From: Escallonia rubra
Taxonomy: Eukaryota > Streptophyta > Magnoliopsida > Escalloniales > Escalloniaceae
DNA: 64,000 bases
Direction: 5' to 3'
NCBI GenBank assembly: GCA_033065855.1
Contig: JAVXUO010001914.1
Location: 113,094-177,093, forward strand
Numbering within the stretch: the stretch's first letter is position 1; the number at the start of each line of letters is the position of its first letter. The notes below the pieces were generated by a model that was not told the origin of the DNA, made no database searches, and worked only from the letters and a program-made list of their open reading frames with translations. Of this stretch, positions 1 to 12,748 are shown in pieces. The translations under genes were made by a program, and so were the position numbers.

Positions 1-381
1 CACATGATATTTTGGCTGATATGGTCTACTTCTTCATGAACTTTTCATTCATAGCATTGATTTCCGTCCAATGAACTTAAAAGCGGATCAAGTAGTGGTA
101 ATTGGAGCAGATTGCTCCTACCATGGTTTGAGCAAAAATCAAATAAGCTGTTAAAATCCATATGGACGATAGTTGAGGGAAAGTCTGCCTCCTACTTCCT
201 TGCCTTTCTCACTTGTTCCAACCCAAATCCTTGATCTGTTAATACTAGTGGTTGAACACAATTCTTAAGTACACAAGTTAACCCTGGTTGATATTATTCT
301 GTTGCTTAACTTGAAGCCCTATTGGTGTTGTTGACGTTATTCTCTCTTATGACAATGTATATTTTACATGTATCAATTCAG
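1..381. other. Intronic sequence of the CAR-type gene
   Basis: No coding segment with recognisable C2-domain similarity is seen here. It ends in a pyrimidine-containing acceptor (ttcag) at 377-381 and is best read as the intron before the first visible exon. Confidence 0.6.
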
Positions 382-1252
382 AAGCTGAAGACTAAGGTGG
401 TGACTGACAACTGCAATCCCATATGGGATGATGAATTGACTCTTTCAATCAAGGATCCAAATGTTCCTATCAAGCTAGTAAGTACTAGTATCTTTCCCCT
501 TTGCTTTTTCTTGTTTTGTTTCTGCTTCGCTCGTTTCGGGGTTTAAATCGAACTAAATCTTTGATTTGACAGATGGCATTTGGTAAAATTAGAAGTATAA
601 TAGGTAGCGATGGGCAAGGCATTCTGTTGGTTGGTTTGCTGAGAATGGGATATAATGTTGGCTGGTTTTATGCTTTAATTATAAGCGCCACATGAGTTCC
701 AGTGTTGTCTATAAGATTCTTGCATAATAAGACGAAGCAAAAATGATCAATCAAGAAATTGTTTTATATTGTTAGGTTCAGAAGCATAACTATTTCTCTT
801 CGTTTCATTCAAATTTCTCTGTGTAAATGGTCTCCATAGATAAACCATTTGAGGTCATGCTTCTTGGCTTACTTATCCATCAAAAGACAAGTAGCTATTT
901 TCATAGTTTTAGCTACGCCATTGAATTAGATTGTTCTTATCAGGAAGTGTTTGACAAAGATACTTTCACAAGTGATGATCCAATGGGCGAGGCAGAGATA
1001 GACATCAAGCCATATCTGGAATGCCTTCAGATGGGATTGCAAGACCTCCCAGCCGGTACTAAAGTCGGTAGGGTTCAGCCAAACAGGAAAAACTCCCTAG
1101 CTGATGAGAGCTGCATTGTCTGGAACAACGGAAAAATCATCCAAGACATGCGCCTCAGGTTGAAAAATGTAGAATGCGGGGAAGTAGAAGTCCAAATAGA
1201 GTGGATTGACATTCCGGGTTGTAGAGGTCTCCAGAGTTCAGAAATGCCCTGA
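382..1252 (+). CDS. C2-domain protein of the CAR (C2-domain ABA-related) family, 3' exons only
   Basis: Two exons are visible: 382-477 (32 codons, acceptor cag before AAGCTGAAG, donor gtaagt) and 944-1252 (acceptor cag, stop TGA at 1250-1252). Joined, they read ...NVPIKL|EVFDKDTF..., which is the normal seam in this family. The second exon carries the calcium-loop acidic cluster (DKDTFTSDDPMGEAEIDI) and then the CAR-specific tail containing LADESCIVW and VECGEVEVQIEWIDIPG. CAR proteins are small (about 165-185 aa) calcium-dependent membrane-binding C2 proteins that recruit ABA receptors and other partners to the plasma membrane. The N-terminal exon or exons (usual GLLRIRV...SDPYVV part) are not in 1-381 and should lie left of the window. 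Intron 478-943 is ordinary. The reading frame is intact in what is seen, so this is probably a working gene. The family call rests on motif recall, not a search. Confidence 0.88.
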
Positions 1253-2231
1253 ATCTGCTTGCTTATTGCTCAATGAAGGTCAGTTTGCAAATTTGAGATA
1301 CAAACGGTATGTTGGTTTGTACGAAACTAGTCCTGTATATTTCTGTGTCATAAAGGATCAGCAGGATCAGCAACGTTTGCGTTAAGACTTTACTCTGCCT
1401 CGGTATACCTCAACATTAGATGTCGTGTTTCCTACAATAAGAACCACCGGTGGTTGTTTTTGTATATGTGATGTCTTTAGATGAAGCATTTTGTAATTGC
1501 TTATTAACTCCATCCGTCCAATCCCCTTCCACTTGTTTCCAGAGTTCCGTTCTCAGCTGTACCTAAGGTCGAGTATACATTTCACCTTCACTTCTCCTGC
1601 AAACACGCGCGAGTGTCGTGTATTCCTGGGTGTGATGACCTTTGGGAAAAGCCTTTGTAATTTAGGTTTGAATGGCCCTGATCTCCAACTAATATGTTGG
1701 CCTTAAGAATGGCCATGATCTCAGAGTAATAGGTTGGCCTTAAGACTGATATATATGGTCGCCACTCTATTCTTACGTAAGAATGGCCATCATCTCAAAT
1801 CTTGACTTAAAAGATTGAAGTCAATCTCCACAAGTAAAACATAACATCATGGTTGAGCTTATATCATAAACACGTGAAGCATGTTTTATGTTCGTTTTGG
1901 GTTACCTTCGTCAATAGTTCCTGGTAGAATCTGCTACTAGAATCATCCATTTCTTGTATCTGTTCTTCAGCCCAAGTCTTTTTTTCGTAGTCAAAGTGCC
2001 TCTAGTAGTAGTTCAAGTCTCTGTTTTTGACATGATGGCTTTTCCAAGAGGATGTAGTACATTCAAGCATACAGTGGCGGGCTGGCTAAGGCTAAGTTTG
2101 TTATAGCCTCGGCTCTAGTCTGCTTTTATTTCTCAACGGCCCAACTTGAGGGTTGAGTGCCACTAGCCTGTTTGGTCGTGCCTGGGCCTGTTTATGTAGG
2201 CAAGTGAAGTGTTGGAAAATATATATCTATA
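1253..2231 (+). other. 3' UTR and intergenic spacer
   Basis: The 3' UTR of the CAR gene probably ends near the AATAAG-like signal at about 1436. A 36-bp direct repeat occurs twice at about 1673-1744 (both copies end in TTGGCCTTAAGA). No gene is seen. Confidence 0.5.
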
Positions 2232-3377
2232 TCTATACTACCTATAAAAGTATGAATATTGTAAATCATTTTGTTCTATTTTTGCTCTTCGTTAATCACT
2301 CAAATAACAATCCTATAATTTCATAAATACTATTATTAATTACTAATTGTGTATTCATCCCTCCGTTAGTTATTCCAATGACAATCATACCATTCCCTAA
2401 TTAGTTCTTTTTTTGTAATGCGTTTAATGAACATTAGGTCATAAATTTAATCTAAACCTATATTTACACATTGAAAAACAAAATGTGTGGTTGCAAAAAA
2501 TATACTTATGTGTGTCTGTGTGTATACACTTATATATATATTGTAAATCATTTTTGGACGATTATGTCTTCCGTTAATTATGTTAATTACATTCTTATCT
2601 TTTTTTATTACTCATTTTTAAAATTTTATGAAATTAAAAGAACATTGGGTAATGAATCTATTCTATACATTAGAAAATGAAAAGTGTGATGAGAAAGAAA
2701 AACATAACAAATAAATTATTTTATTATTCTCTTTTTAATTTGGATAAAATGAAATAAACATTAGATATATTGAACTGGTTAATAAGAATTGTGATTTTTT
2801 TCCTTTGCATTTTTAGGTTAGCAAATAATTAACCAATTGATAAACTGAAAAACAAAAACAAAATAAAGAAATTGAAATACGTGAAAATTCAATTGAGAAA
2901 CAGAAAGTTGTTAGGGAAAAAAACGAAAAAGGGTTAAATATGCAGAAAAAAAGCAAGGCTTAAATATAGTGTTAATTTGAACTGAAAATATGTTCGGTTA
3001 TTACAGTTGAAAATCGGGTGTTTCGCATTTCTTAATGATGAAATGCATAGCATCTGGTCTTGAAAATTATATATCTTAACCATAAATCAATTTAACAGAT
3101 TATAAAAACAAAGATGTAAATTCATTATTTTTAATTTATCCATTTGCTTTTATTTTCAGCAGTACCATCTAACATTTCTTCAATCCAGAAGCCTACAAAA
3201 AATATTTCTAAACATTGAACTGATTATAATTACGAACATCAAATATACATTTCTTCTAAAACAAGTCAAATAAAAACATAATTGAATTACATTATTTTGA
3301 TCCCAAAAAAGATAATAACCTCACCTCAAACATTACTTTCAACTATATTGACGTGCAACGCACGTGTTATATACTAG
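2232..3377 (+). mobile_element. Non-autonomous Helitron
   Basis: The 5' end begins TCTATACTACCTATAAAAG, typical of plant Helitrons; an alternative start at 2226 begins TCTATATCTATAC. The 3' end has a perfect 6-bp stem (ACGTGC at 3351-3356, GCACGT at 3360-3365, 3-nt loop), then a short AT-rich spacer and the terminal CTAG at 3374-3377. The next base is T and the base before the 5' TC is A, so the element sits between A and T with no target duplication, as Helitrons do. The interior is about 75-80 % AT and codes for nothing recognisable. Confidence 0.78.
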
Positions 3378-3543
3378 TGGAAATAAAATCACAAATAAAG
3401 ATTTTGAGTGTAATTGCCCTTTTTAAGGCTGTATTTACCTACCCTTGAAATCGAGTCTGTGGATGGGTTGTAAATAGACAGTCCTCCAAGAATACAACAA
3501 AGTCTGTTTGAAGCAGTGTATTCTTGGCAATAGGTGTGCGCGC

Positions 3544-3544
<1 letters not shown>

Positions 3545-3581
<37 letters not shown>
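3545..3581. repeat. (GA)n microsatellite
   Basis: About 18 uninterrupted GA units directly after a CGCGCGCA run. Confidence 0.95.
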
Positions 3582-3583
<2 letters not shown>

Positions 3584-5761
3584 GAAAGTATAATGGCAAG
3601 ACAAAATTACCACGAATTAATAAAGCATGAAAAACGTGTGTTTTGAATAAACACTAGTATTGGGAAAACAGTTACAATTTCGTTAACCCCTTTGTGTCTT
3701 AACACGCTTGATAATCCTATCTTCAGAAATATTACACCGACCCCTCTTACTCCTCATTGTTAGATTTTGGCGGGTGGTGTCAAATTTTTGGTTAAATGAC
3801 TTAATTAGTCTCACATGTGCAACAAATTTTCATAAACTGTAACATTTTTCAGAAACCAACTTTAAACCTTATCTCACAAACGTCAATACCCATCACAAAC
3901 CCGCCACCACATACCAACCACAAACCGACACCATCACAACAGATTGGCCACTATTGCCTGATCTAACAACCACATACCCAACACCCCTAAATCGATCCCA
4001 CCACTACAAAAAAATCATCACCAACAGCCCAACCACCCCCGTTCGATTCCTTCACCACAAACCGATCACCGTAAACAGACCCCAGACCCATCACCAACGA
4101 AGACAAACCCACGACTATAAATCCCCCACTACCAACCAATCCCCGCACTCAGATAACCACCGAACCCAATCAATCCCACCACCACAAATCGATCATCATC
4201 ACTTGATTTCACCGACACATCACACAACCATACCTGATTCACCACCCAAATTAACAACCAGCACACCTCTATGTAGTCCTCCGATTAATCTTCTAAAAGG
4301 AACTGAGTTTACCACCCCTGTTTGGTGAAGTTGTCCGAATTTTAGCAACACGATTTTCTCGTAACTGTGAGAATAGACAGCAGATTGTTGACGTCAATTT
4401 GAGGGTGTGGTGGAGTAATCGCAAATTAAATGGCGCGATCTTTCCAAAAACGATAAAGAAAGCCAACGATTTTGTGATACCGATTTGAGGGTCTAGCGCC
4501 ATGATGTACGTGAATCGGACGGCATGATCTTTTCTAGTTAATTTGGGCTCACAATTAACTTGTCATGCCATATTCACATTCATTTCTCGTGCTATTTTCT
4601 ACACACCAAAATTTGTGTGTAAAACCCAATCCCGCAAAAGTCAGTGAGCCGTTCATTGGAACCATGAAACTGACTAGAACGGGATCAACGGTGCCGTTAA
4701 ATCTTTTTATCTTTTGCTATAAAATTTGAAGCCGTCTAGCTTGAGACCGTTGGTTTGTGGCCGAGTGGGGTCATAAAAATTCTTGGTACTATATGGTTCT
4801 GGTTCTAATTTTTTGTAGGACAAGAATCATTATGGTGAAACATCCCGAAATAATACCTTCTAGAATCGCACCAATCGTAACGTCGATTTTCCAATATCTA
4901 ACTAGAACTTTACCGTTCACACAAGCACAAGCACAAGCACACATACACATAAATATAGTATCTTTTTTCTTGTTAAATGTATATACACGATATCTCATTA
5001 CTTGCTGGTTATTGCATGTTATTGCGAGGCAAGGATTCATGAATCATATGAGCAATTCAGAACATGATGTCAGGATAAAAGGGCCTCAAACTTGAGGTGG
5101 AACCTTAAAAATTCGTAAGTATTCAATGTCTTCGATCTGTAAAGAAAATTACGGACTACTGGCATCGTGAAAAGGACAAAATTAAAATCACAAATGTGGG
5201 TAAGTACCAACCACAGGCAACATGTGTACATATTAATCGTTGCAGAATATAGTAAGTCAACAAATTTATGCAACTCCTAAGTCGTAAGTACACAGTGGCA
5301 TTATGGTATAGAGTTGTCATTTTTCTTTGGACGGTTCTCAAATGGTTCTGGGACGGTTTTGGTTTTTGAGCCATCAAAACACGATTCTGGTTCTACAGTA
5401 TATGCTATTCCGTGACAGCTCCCATTCAACTTATGCCATCTTGTTTCCAGACGAAGAAGTATCAACCGCACATATTTAGCCTCTAAACACGAAAACAAGC
5501 CCCGACCACTGAACCTAAAACACACAACCACACACTTGTAGCAGATATGAGTAGAGGAGGAAGACAAACACCCCTACTTGAATAAAACAAGAAGGAAAAA
5601 TCTGACTGTTTGGATGTTTTTCTTAGATATTTTCCTCGAACTAGATATGGAGTTGAAGGGTTATGGTTTATTTCAAGGTTAAATCTTATCTTCACACTCT
5701 TACTTGGTCCAAAATCACCCTCTTCTGAACTTTTGAACAAAACCCAACTCCACCAAGAACA
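3582..5761. other. Intergenic spacer with CCA-rich low-complexity block and gene upstream region
   Basis: 3860-4310 is strongly strand-asymmetric (CCA/CAA/ACC-rich, few G). Open frames across it (for example 3954-4328) are composition artefacts. 4330-5590 shows no gene. About 5590-5761, just before the phosphohexomutase ATG, is the likely promoter-proximal and 5' UTR part. I see no convincing TATA box. Confidence 0.5.
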
Positions 5762-8700
5762 ATGGCTTCCAACACAACACCGTCACAATCTTTACAAACT
5801 TATTCAAAACACACCAATTTCCCATCAATACCAGCAGCTAAAGCATTTCAAAAGAACCCAAATTTCACATTCTCGTCATTGCCTTCGCTAACAAAGCTTA
5901 CACTATGTGCGAAGTCTTCTATTAGCACCAAGTACAATGAAGTGGTGGTGGATGAAGAGTTGGGCAAAATTAGGAGGTTACAGAACGGCTCCGACGTTCG
6001 TGGAGTCGCGTTGGAAGGCGAAAAAGGTCGAACGGTGGACCTCACTCCACCGGCCGTGGAGGCAATTGCCGAGAGCTTTGGGGAGTGGGTTATAAATGGA
6101 TTGGAGAAGGAAAAAGGAGGGCGACCCGTCGAGGATATCAAGGTCTCACTCGGACGGGATCCTCGTATCTCCGGTGCATCGTTGAGCGTGGCCGTGTTCG
6201 CCGGCCTTGCTCGTGCAGGTTGCTTGGCGTTTGACATGGGACTTGCGACTACGCCGGCTTGTTTCATGAGTACATTGTTGCCTCCGTTTGGCTATGATGC
6301 TTCCATCATGGTACTGTAGAGCCTGCCTCCTTTTCTGCGGTTAGCATCGTCTTTCTTTTTGATGGGTTTTTGGGACAAAATGCTTGAATAGGACTAGGGC
6401 AAAAACTTTTGGCTGAGGCGGTGGTAAGAAGAGAGCTACAACTTCTTATATGGCTACAATAATGTCCGTTAATATTTTGAGTGACTCTTATTCAGTGAGG
6501 CTAAAAAGATACCGTTAACAATTGTTCCTAAAAACGTTAATAAAAAATTTCACTAATTAATTGCATTTAACAATTATTATTTGTAGCCATACAAGAGATT
6601 GTAACTAGCTGCTTACCCTCGAGTAGAAGAATTAGTTTTTTCTTTCCCCAATATTATTGAAATTTTTTCTTAGGATTAAGGTCAATGGTGGAAAGCATAG
6701 TCCAAGCTAAGTTGAGTATCTAAAAAAAAAAAAAACATATTTTATACAAAATTTTTATCTAGAGTAGTTATAAGGTCTTTCTAAAATTTAGGCTGCAGCC
6801 AAAATAGTTTAAATGCATGGCAAGTTCCCATGATATTAAATCATGGGAACTACTAATAGGCTTTTTGTCATGTCATTAAATCATTAATGATAATTTTGTG
6901 ATTCTAAAAAAAAAAAAAACTACTTCATTTTGGAGCTACGCGATAAAAATTCTCTGACATAGCAACACAAATAATGTAGTCGAATTTAACTTTAAATTTT
7001 TTTAATTTGTTGGCAACAAAATCTTAACCTGAAATCCTTTTGTAGCTACTGTGGAGGGGGAGTTCTAGGAATTATCGCCATCGGATAAGGTAGATATTCG
7101 CTTTCATTGACATGTAACAAGGCCGCAGTTTTTGCCACTAAGAATTACTCTAGAAATGTTTTTGGATTTTAGGCGACAAAAACTGCCAACTTTAATACAA
7201 CTGTAATACCTTGCAATACTACTGCAGAAAATCCTCATTGACGTCATTTCCATCTAAGGCATTTTTCTTCCAAACTTTTGTATAGCTTTCTCACATAGAA
7301 ATTCAACGTCCTCGATGCAGATGACGGCGTCTCACTTACCTTACACAAGAAACGGTCTAAAGTTTTTCACAAAGAAAGGAGGGCTAACCTCGCCGGAGGT
7401 GGAGGAGATATGCGACAGAGCTGCTCGCAAATATGCCAACCGGCTCGCCAAGGTGTCGACTGTACTGCCTACTCCTCCAACGAGGGTCGATTTTATGAGC
7501 ACTTACGCGGCGCAACTCCGGGACATCATCAAGTCAAGAGTGAACCATCCGTTGCATTATGACACTCCTCTTCAAGGATTTCAGGTCATCCCCTCTCCCT
7601 TTTCTTATAATATAATTAACATTGGCCGTAGTGTACATTAGTAGCGAACTTAAGACTTTTAACGACAAAATGATTGTTAAATAGTCTAAAAGGTAGTTTT
7701 TTTTTTGGTTGATAAATTTGAGAATTGCATATGTAAAAGCTCATGTGAGCATAATACAGGAAATAGTTTGAGTATCATGACATGCCATGATTAAGCAAAT
7801 AGTTACACATCCAAAATTAGAAAAGATAAGAACCCCGTGACATATTTTACAAAAACAGTTCAATACAAAAGTGTGGCGGGTCAAGGACATGCCTCGCATG
7901 GTAGCAAAATATCGTCAATCCAGTCTTGATATACATCAATTTTGTTTTGACAGGCAAAAGATGTGAGGACTTTAGCCGGCCTCCTTAAGCCGTGGTTTGC
8001 TAGCCCTGTACATACTCTAGTAATGGAAATCATTAATCATATAGCAAAATTCATATATAATAACTGCCACCGAGTCCATAATGTCTTAAGTGTCCGACAT
8101 CTGAGAGAGTAAAAATGAGGAATCAGTGTATGATTCAGTGTGTAATATCTCTTTTGTGAGGGCCCATTTTATTGTAAGTAAAAGACCTTTCATAACAGCT
8201 GTGCAAGAGTCAGATGCTAGAGTAGAGAAAGATCGATTATTCATTGCGTTCAGACACGTAACACCAATGCCTGTCCTTATATTAATATTGTTGTAAGAGA
8301 TGGCTAGGAAAATATTAACTGTACTCTGAAGATCATAAAAGGTTGTTGTAAATTGTAATAGCCTCACCAGATGAAGTCTTAGGAAAATCTGAGGTTTGAA
8401 ATCAAGATCTATTTTTCCTTTTATAGATGCAGTTACTTGAAAGGCAGTGGAGCCAATACATTAAGAATATCAAATTAACGTGAAGCTGGGCTGGATGAAC
8501 CTTGTCCCACTATCAGGCAAGGCAACCTTGTAATTCTGGAAGAGGACCAAAGGATTACTACATTCCGAGTTAGACTTGTGGGCAGCCATGAGCCTCGGTT
8601 TAACAAAACTAGACATAGAAATCTGCCCAAGTCCAGACTAACTTGGTCCCCCTGAAATGATGGGCGGGCTCGTACTGGGCTGGATAGGCCGGGGTTGGAC

Positions 8701-11700
8701 CTATCCAGCACATCCTTTCTGCAATAGGCTACTCCTATTTGCGGAGTCATGTATGGATCTTACGAAAGCAAAACCCACTTTGGAATGGCTTTATTGCCTG
8801 TTTCGGGTGGCACAATACATAATGTGCTACGGTTTTAATGCTTGCAATATTGTTGATAATAAAGGAAAAAAACTTTGGGTTAAAGAACCATTTTCAAAGT
8901 TTAAGAGCCCATTATGTGTAAATCAAGGCCTTCCTTTTGTGATGAAATTTTTTGGGAAAATTATCGAATTCTAAATAAATGTCCGATACAAGAGTTACCT
9001 TTCTTTTTTCGTGGTCGCTATTACATTTTTTTTAGTAAAAATAAGATATGAAAAGTCATTCCATAACGTGGATCCTCAACAAGAAAGAAACAGAAATTCT
9101 GATGTGATCAGGCTGAATTGCAGATAGTTGTGAATGCTGGAAATGGCTCAGGAGGCTTCTTCACATGGGATGTACTAGACAAGCTTGGCGCGGACACATT
9201 TGGCTCCAAACACCTCAGGCCCGACGGAATGTTCCCAAACCACATTCCTAATCCCGAGGACAAAACCGCCATGGCCGTCACGAAAGCAGCTGTACTAGAA
9301 AACAGTGCTGATCTCGGCATTGTTTTTGACACGGATGTGGACCGCAGCGGCGTGGTGGACAGAGAAGGCAACCCAATCAACGGCGATAGGCTCATTGCGC
9401 TTATGGCCGCCATCGTGTTGAAGGAGCGCCCTGGAACAACAATTGTCACTGATGCGCGTACTAGCATGGCGCTAACGCGGTTTATTGCGGATAGAGGGGG
9501 TCAGCATTGCTTGTATCGGGTTGGATATCGTAACGTTATTGATAAGGGCGTTCAGCTTAATAAGGATGGGGTTGAAGCACACCTTATGATGGAAACATCT
9601 GGTCATGGTGCTCTCAAAGAGAACCATTTTCTTGATGACGGTTAGTATCTCATGATTCTACCTAATGTTTTTTATGTTGGTTCATCTGCATTGTTTTAGC
9701 TGAAAATATAAGTTTAGTAATCACGGTAATTACTCGTTCACAGCTCTGTATTTAGGGATAAAAGCGTTAAATTTAAAATCAATTGACAGCGAAAGACTAC
9801 TATTTAGCTCGTACGGTAGAGAAAATTAAAGAGTTTGACGCGTATACCATGCATCTCCATGGAAAAGTCAGCGCATTTGATCCATACCCTAATTCGGTCT
9901 GAGAAGAAATATTGGCATAACAACGCGTGTATATCGCCGAAAGTAACCAGAGTGAGACAAAAGGTGACCATTTTCTTTTCTTTTGTGGAATGATAGAGAA
10001 TAAATTCAATTTGTTGCAAGGGGAAAAAAAAATAGAGGTGTGCGACAATTGTATCAAGTATGCATTTTAGTTTATTTACTCTATTCTACGAAAATTAAAT
10101 GCGCGTCGAGAGAGTTTGGTATGCTCGCACTTTGGTTGCATGAAAATATGTTGTTACCGGTTGTTAGCTGTCAAATTGTCACGTCTAATAAAAAAAAAAA
10201 AAATGGCCATGATTACAAATAACTAGTGAACGTTGTCTTGCAGCCAGAAAAATTAGGCAGCGAAGGCATAAACTCCACAAAAACGCTAATAAAAGTCAGG
10301 TCACGGTGTTCTAAGATATGATAATTGTCGCATAAAATCTTTACCTTTAGCGACTCTGGATTCTGGTGACAGTTGTGGAGACATATATATGACGCCATAT
10401 GGATTCTGGCCAGGTTTTACATATATGCTGCATGGGGATTATGCTATCAATCTTGCATGACAGTTTGATGTAGCCGAGTGTTAATCTATGCTAATTGTAA
10501 TTCGTAGGTGCTTACATGGTGGTAAAAATTATCATTGAAATGGTACGCATGAAGCTCGAGGGTTCCAGTGAAGGAATCGGTAGTCTCATCAAAGATCTTG
10601 AAGAGCCATTAGAATCAGTAGAACTGAGGATGAATATCCTCTCTGAGCCTAGACATGCAAAGGCAATAGCGGTCAAGGCTATCGAACAATTCAGGAACTA
10701 CATTGAGGTATCTCTCCTCATGGACAACAGTCTATAACAACGTTACTAAGCACTCGTTTCATCAGAAGTATATGGGATGGTCATTTACTTAGAAGCGATT
10801 TGGTTCACAGGAAGGTCGGCTAAAAGGATGGGATTTAGACTTGTGCGGAGACTGCTGGGTAAGTGAAGGCTGCCTTGTCGACTCCAACGAGACACCGGCT
10901 GTCATTGACGCACAAATGTACAGGTATACATGTGTGAGTCGCCATTTTTTTTTTTTGGCAGTTTTGATAAAATCATCGATGGGCTACGAACATATTCTAC
11001 TGTCCCTTTAGGAATATCACACATGTTCATTTTGAACTGTCGCTAACTTCTTATCATAGAGAGAGGTTCAAAATAAATGCATCACAAGCCCTCATACTTT
11101 CCATCAAAATCTATTGTCACAGAGAGACTTCTATTTAGCTCCTATACTAAAGAGTTTGGTACATACACCATGCATCACCATGGAAAGTCAGATCGAGCAC
11201 TCGATCCATACCGTAACTCGCTCTGAAGAAATAATGCTATAACTGTGGATATGTATGGCCAAAACTAACGATGGGAGGGAGCAAAACGTGACAATTTTTT
11301 TCTTATTTGAATGAGAGTAGATAGATTAAATTGTAGGGATAAAATGTAGAAATATGCGACATTGAAATCAACTATGCAATTTAGCTTATTACCCTCTTTA
11401 TGTTCGTTCACGTGGCTTTTGATATGCTCACAGTTTGGTTGCATGCATCAAGATACGCTGTTACAGGTTGTTAGTTGTTAAAATTGTCATGTCTAGTAAA
11501 AACGTTTGGCTATGACTTGTATGCATAGTGAACGTTGTCTTGCAGCCGGAAAAATTGGGCAGCAAAGGCGTGTAAACTTTTCAAAAACGCTAACGAAACT
11601 TAATTCACAGGATGAAGGCTTCTGATGCATTTAACTAAAGGCAGATTACAAAGAAACACAAAATTGAATCTCTCCAACTTTCGTTTCCCTGTATCCACAA

Positions 11701-12183
11701 AGTCTGAATCCCTTCTCATTCTTTTGGAACTAAACTGATTTTATGTTGCTTAGCAAACTGGAAGACTGTAGTATGCCCTTTCACTTTTCCGTGCTCTTTT
11801 CACAAGTATCGTTTTACTTTCAATTTCTCAAGCCATAGTAGTGAACCCCTTAGAAATGGAGTGATTATAAGCCGGTAATTTCTTGTATTAGGGCTAAGGT
11901 TTCCGATGAAGAACATGGACAACATGGTTGGGTGCACATGAGACAGAGTATCCACAACCCCAATATAGCTATCAATATGCAATCGACGGTGCCCGGAGGT
12001 TGCCAATCGATGACAAGAGTTCTGAGAGATAAGTAAGTCCTATTGCCTCATAACTCCGTGTAGTCTTTGAATTCTCTTGGGTGGTTTAAGTATTTTTGGT
12101 TAAATCTGCTCAGGTTTCTCCTAGAAAGTGACTGGGACAAGGTACTTGACGTTACTGAGATTGACAAGTATATAGAAAGCTGA
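5762..12183 (+). CDS. Phosphoglucomutase/phosphomannomutase-like protein, predicted plastid-targeted, 7 exons
   Basis: Exons 5762-6310, 7321-7584, 9124-9640, 10508-10707, 10811-10923, 11892-12032 and 12114-12183 all have GT-AG borders. Phases add up to 617 codons with no stop. Residues 1-50 are Ser/Thr-rich like a chloroplast transit peptide. Alpha-D-phosphohexomutase signatures follow: GRDPRISG, catalytic-serine loop MTASHLP (Ser187), metal loop FDTDVDRSG (Asp340, 342, 344), sugar-binding METSGHG (Glu428, Ser430, His432). The usual C-terminal phosphate loop (R-x-SGTEP) is replaced by RQSIHNPN (565-571). The organisation matches the Arabidopsis At1g70820-type protein of about 615 aa, annotated as a putative phosphoglucomutase and distinct from plastid PGM1. 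The activity is not proven for this family. Introns are large and carry MITEs; the start is the first ATG of the transit-peptide frame. This copy looks functional, unlike the copy at 15-29 kb. Confidence 0.93.
6423..6617. mobile_element. 195-bp MITE in intron 1
   Basis: The left arm starts GGTAAG at 6423 and contains TATGGCTACAA. The right arm is its imperfect reverse complement and ends CTTACC at 6617. The arms are about 40 bp and the centre is AT-rich. No clear target duplication was found. The left edge of the tandem copy (about 13608) lies inside the right arm of the same element. Confidence 0.7.
9778..10297 (+). repeat. About 500-bp intronic repeat, copy A (intron 3)
   Basis: Matches 11110-11605 in intron 5 of the same gene in the same orientation. 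Shared landmarks are CTATTTAGCTC, ACCATGCATC, CATGGAAA-GTCAG, GATCCATACC, GAACGTTGTCTTGCAGCC and AAAAACGCTAA, in that order. It is also present at about 19555-20070 in the pseudogene copy. It may be a transposon remnant or a local duplication. Confidence 0.75.
11110..11605 (+). repeat. About 500-bp intronic repeat, copy B (intron 5)
   Basis: Same landmarks and orientation as 9778-10297. The pseudogene copy retains only its first 60 or so bases (29440-29500) before a copia LTR. Confidence 0.75.
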
Positions 12184-12748
12184 TAAGTGTGGCAACTTGC
12201 ATTGATCTTGCAAAAGGTTACAAAGGAGTGAAGTTATGTACATCGAGTGTACACCATCCTTTGGATTCCCTTAACAGAAGGCCCTTACATTTCTCATGAT
12301 ACGCACTCGGCAAAATTATCCCAAGGCACGACGGTGTTCTTGTTTGGTCATTCGAGAAGAATTTAAAGTGAATATGCAGCGGAATAAAGTTTTTTCTAGA
12401 CTCAAACTCTAGATTATATGTCAAGATGGGATGTATATATCATTCTTCTCAAAGTTGTTTCCAGAGTTCTTCAATTATGGAAGATAGTGATGCAACAGGA
12501 CTGACGAGTGCCCGTCCTTGTCCAACCAAAAGTTTTCAATCAGCCGGACAACCAACAACCCCGAGTATATTTTTGTAAAAAATCTTATTTGAGAGTTTAC
12601 GCTTTGATATGATGCTACTTTATGAATTGTATAACTTCTCCGATATATGATTTCTGAATCAGATTGAGATCCACTCATAAGCCATATGGTTTTTCGTGGT
12701 AATATGACGCAGAACAAATATTCAAAAGATAGCTGCGAACTGGAATCC
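12184..12748. other. 3' UTR and spacer after the phosphohexomutase gene
   Basis: Follows the TGA stop at 12181-12183. No recognisable gene or repeat is seen. Confidence 0.4.

Noticed and set aside
3954-4328. 124-codon Thr/Pro/His-rich frame
   Set aside because: Composition artefact of CCA-rich DNA; no start context, domain or splice signals.
5848-6267. 139-codon minus-strand frame
   Set aside because: Antisense shadow of exon 1 of the phosphohexomutase gene.
7954-8010. Exon-like AKDVRTLAGLLKPWFASP after an acceptor in intron 2
   Set aside because: Exon 2 (phase 0) joins directly to exon 3 as GFQ|IVVNAGNGSGG, the expected family sequence. The segment is absent from the tandem copy and runs to a stop without a clear donor.
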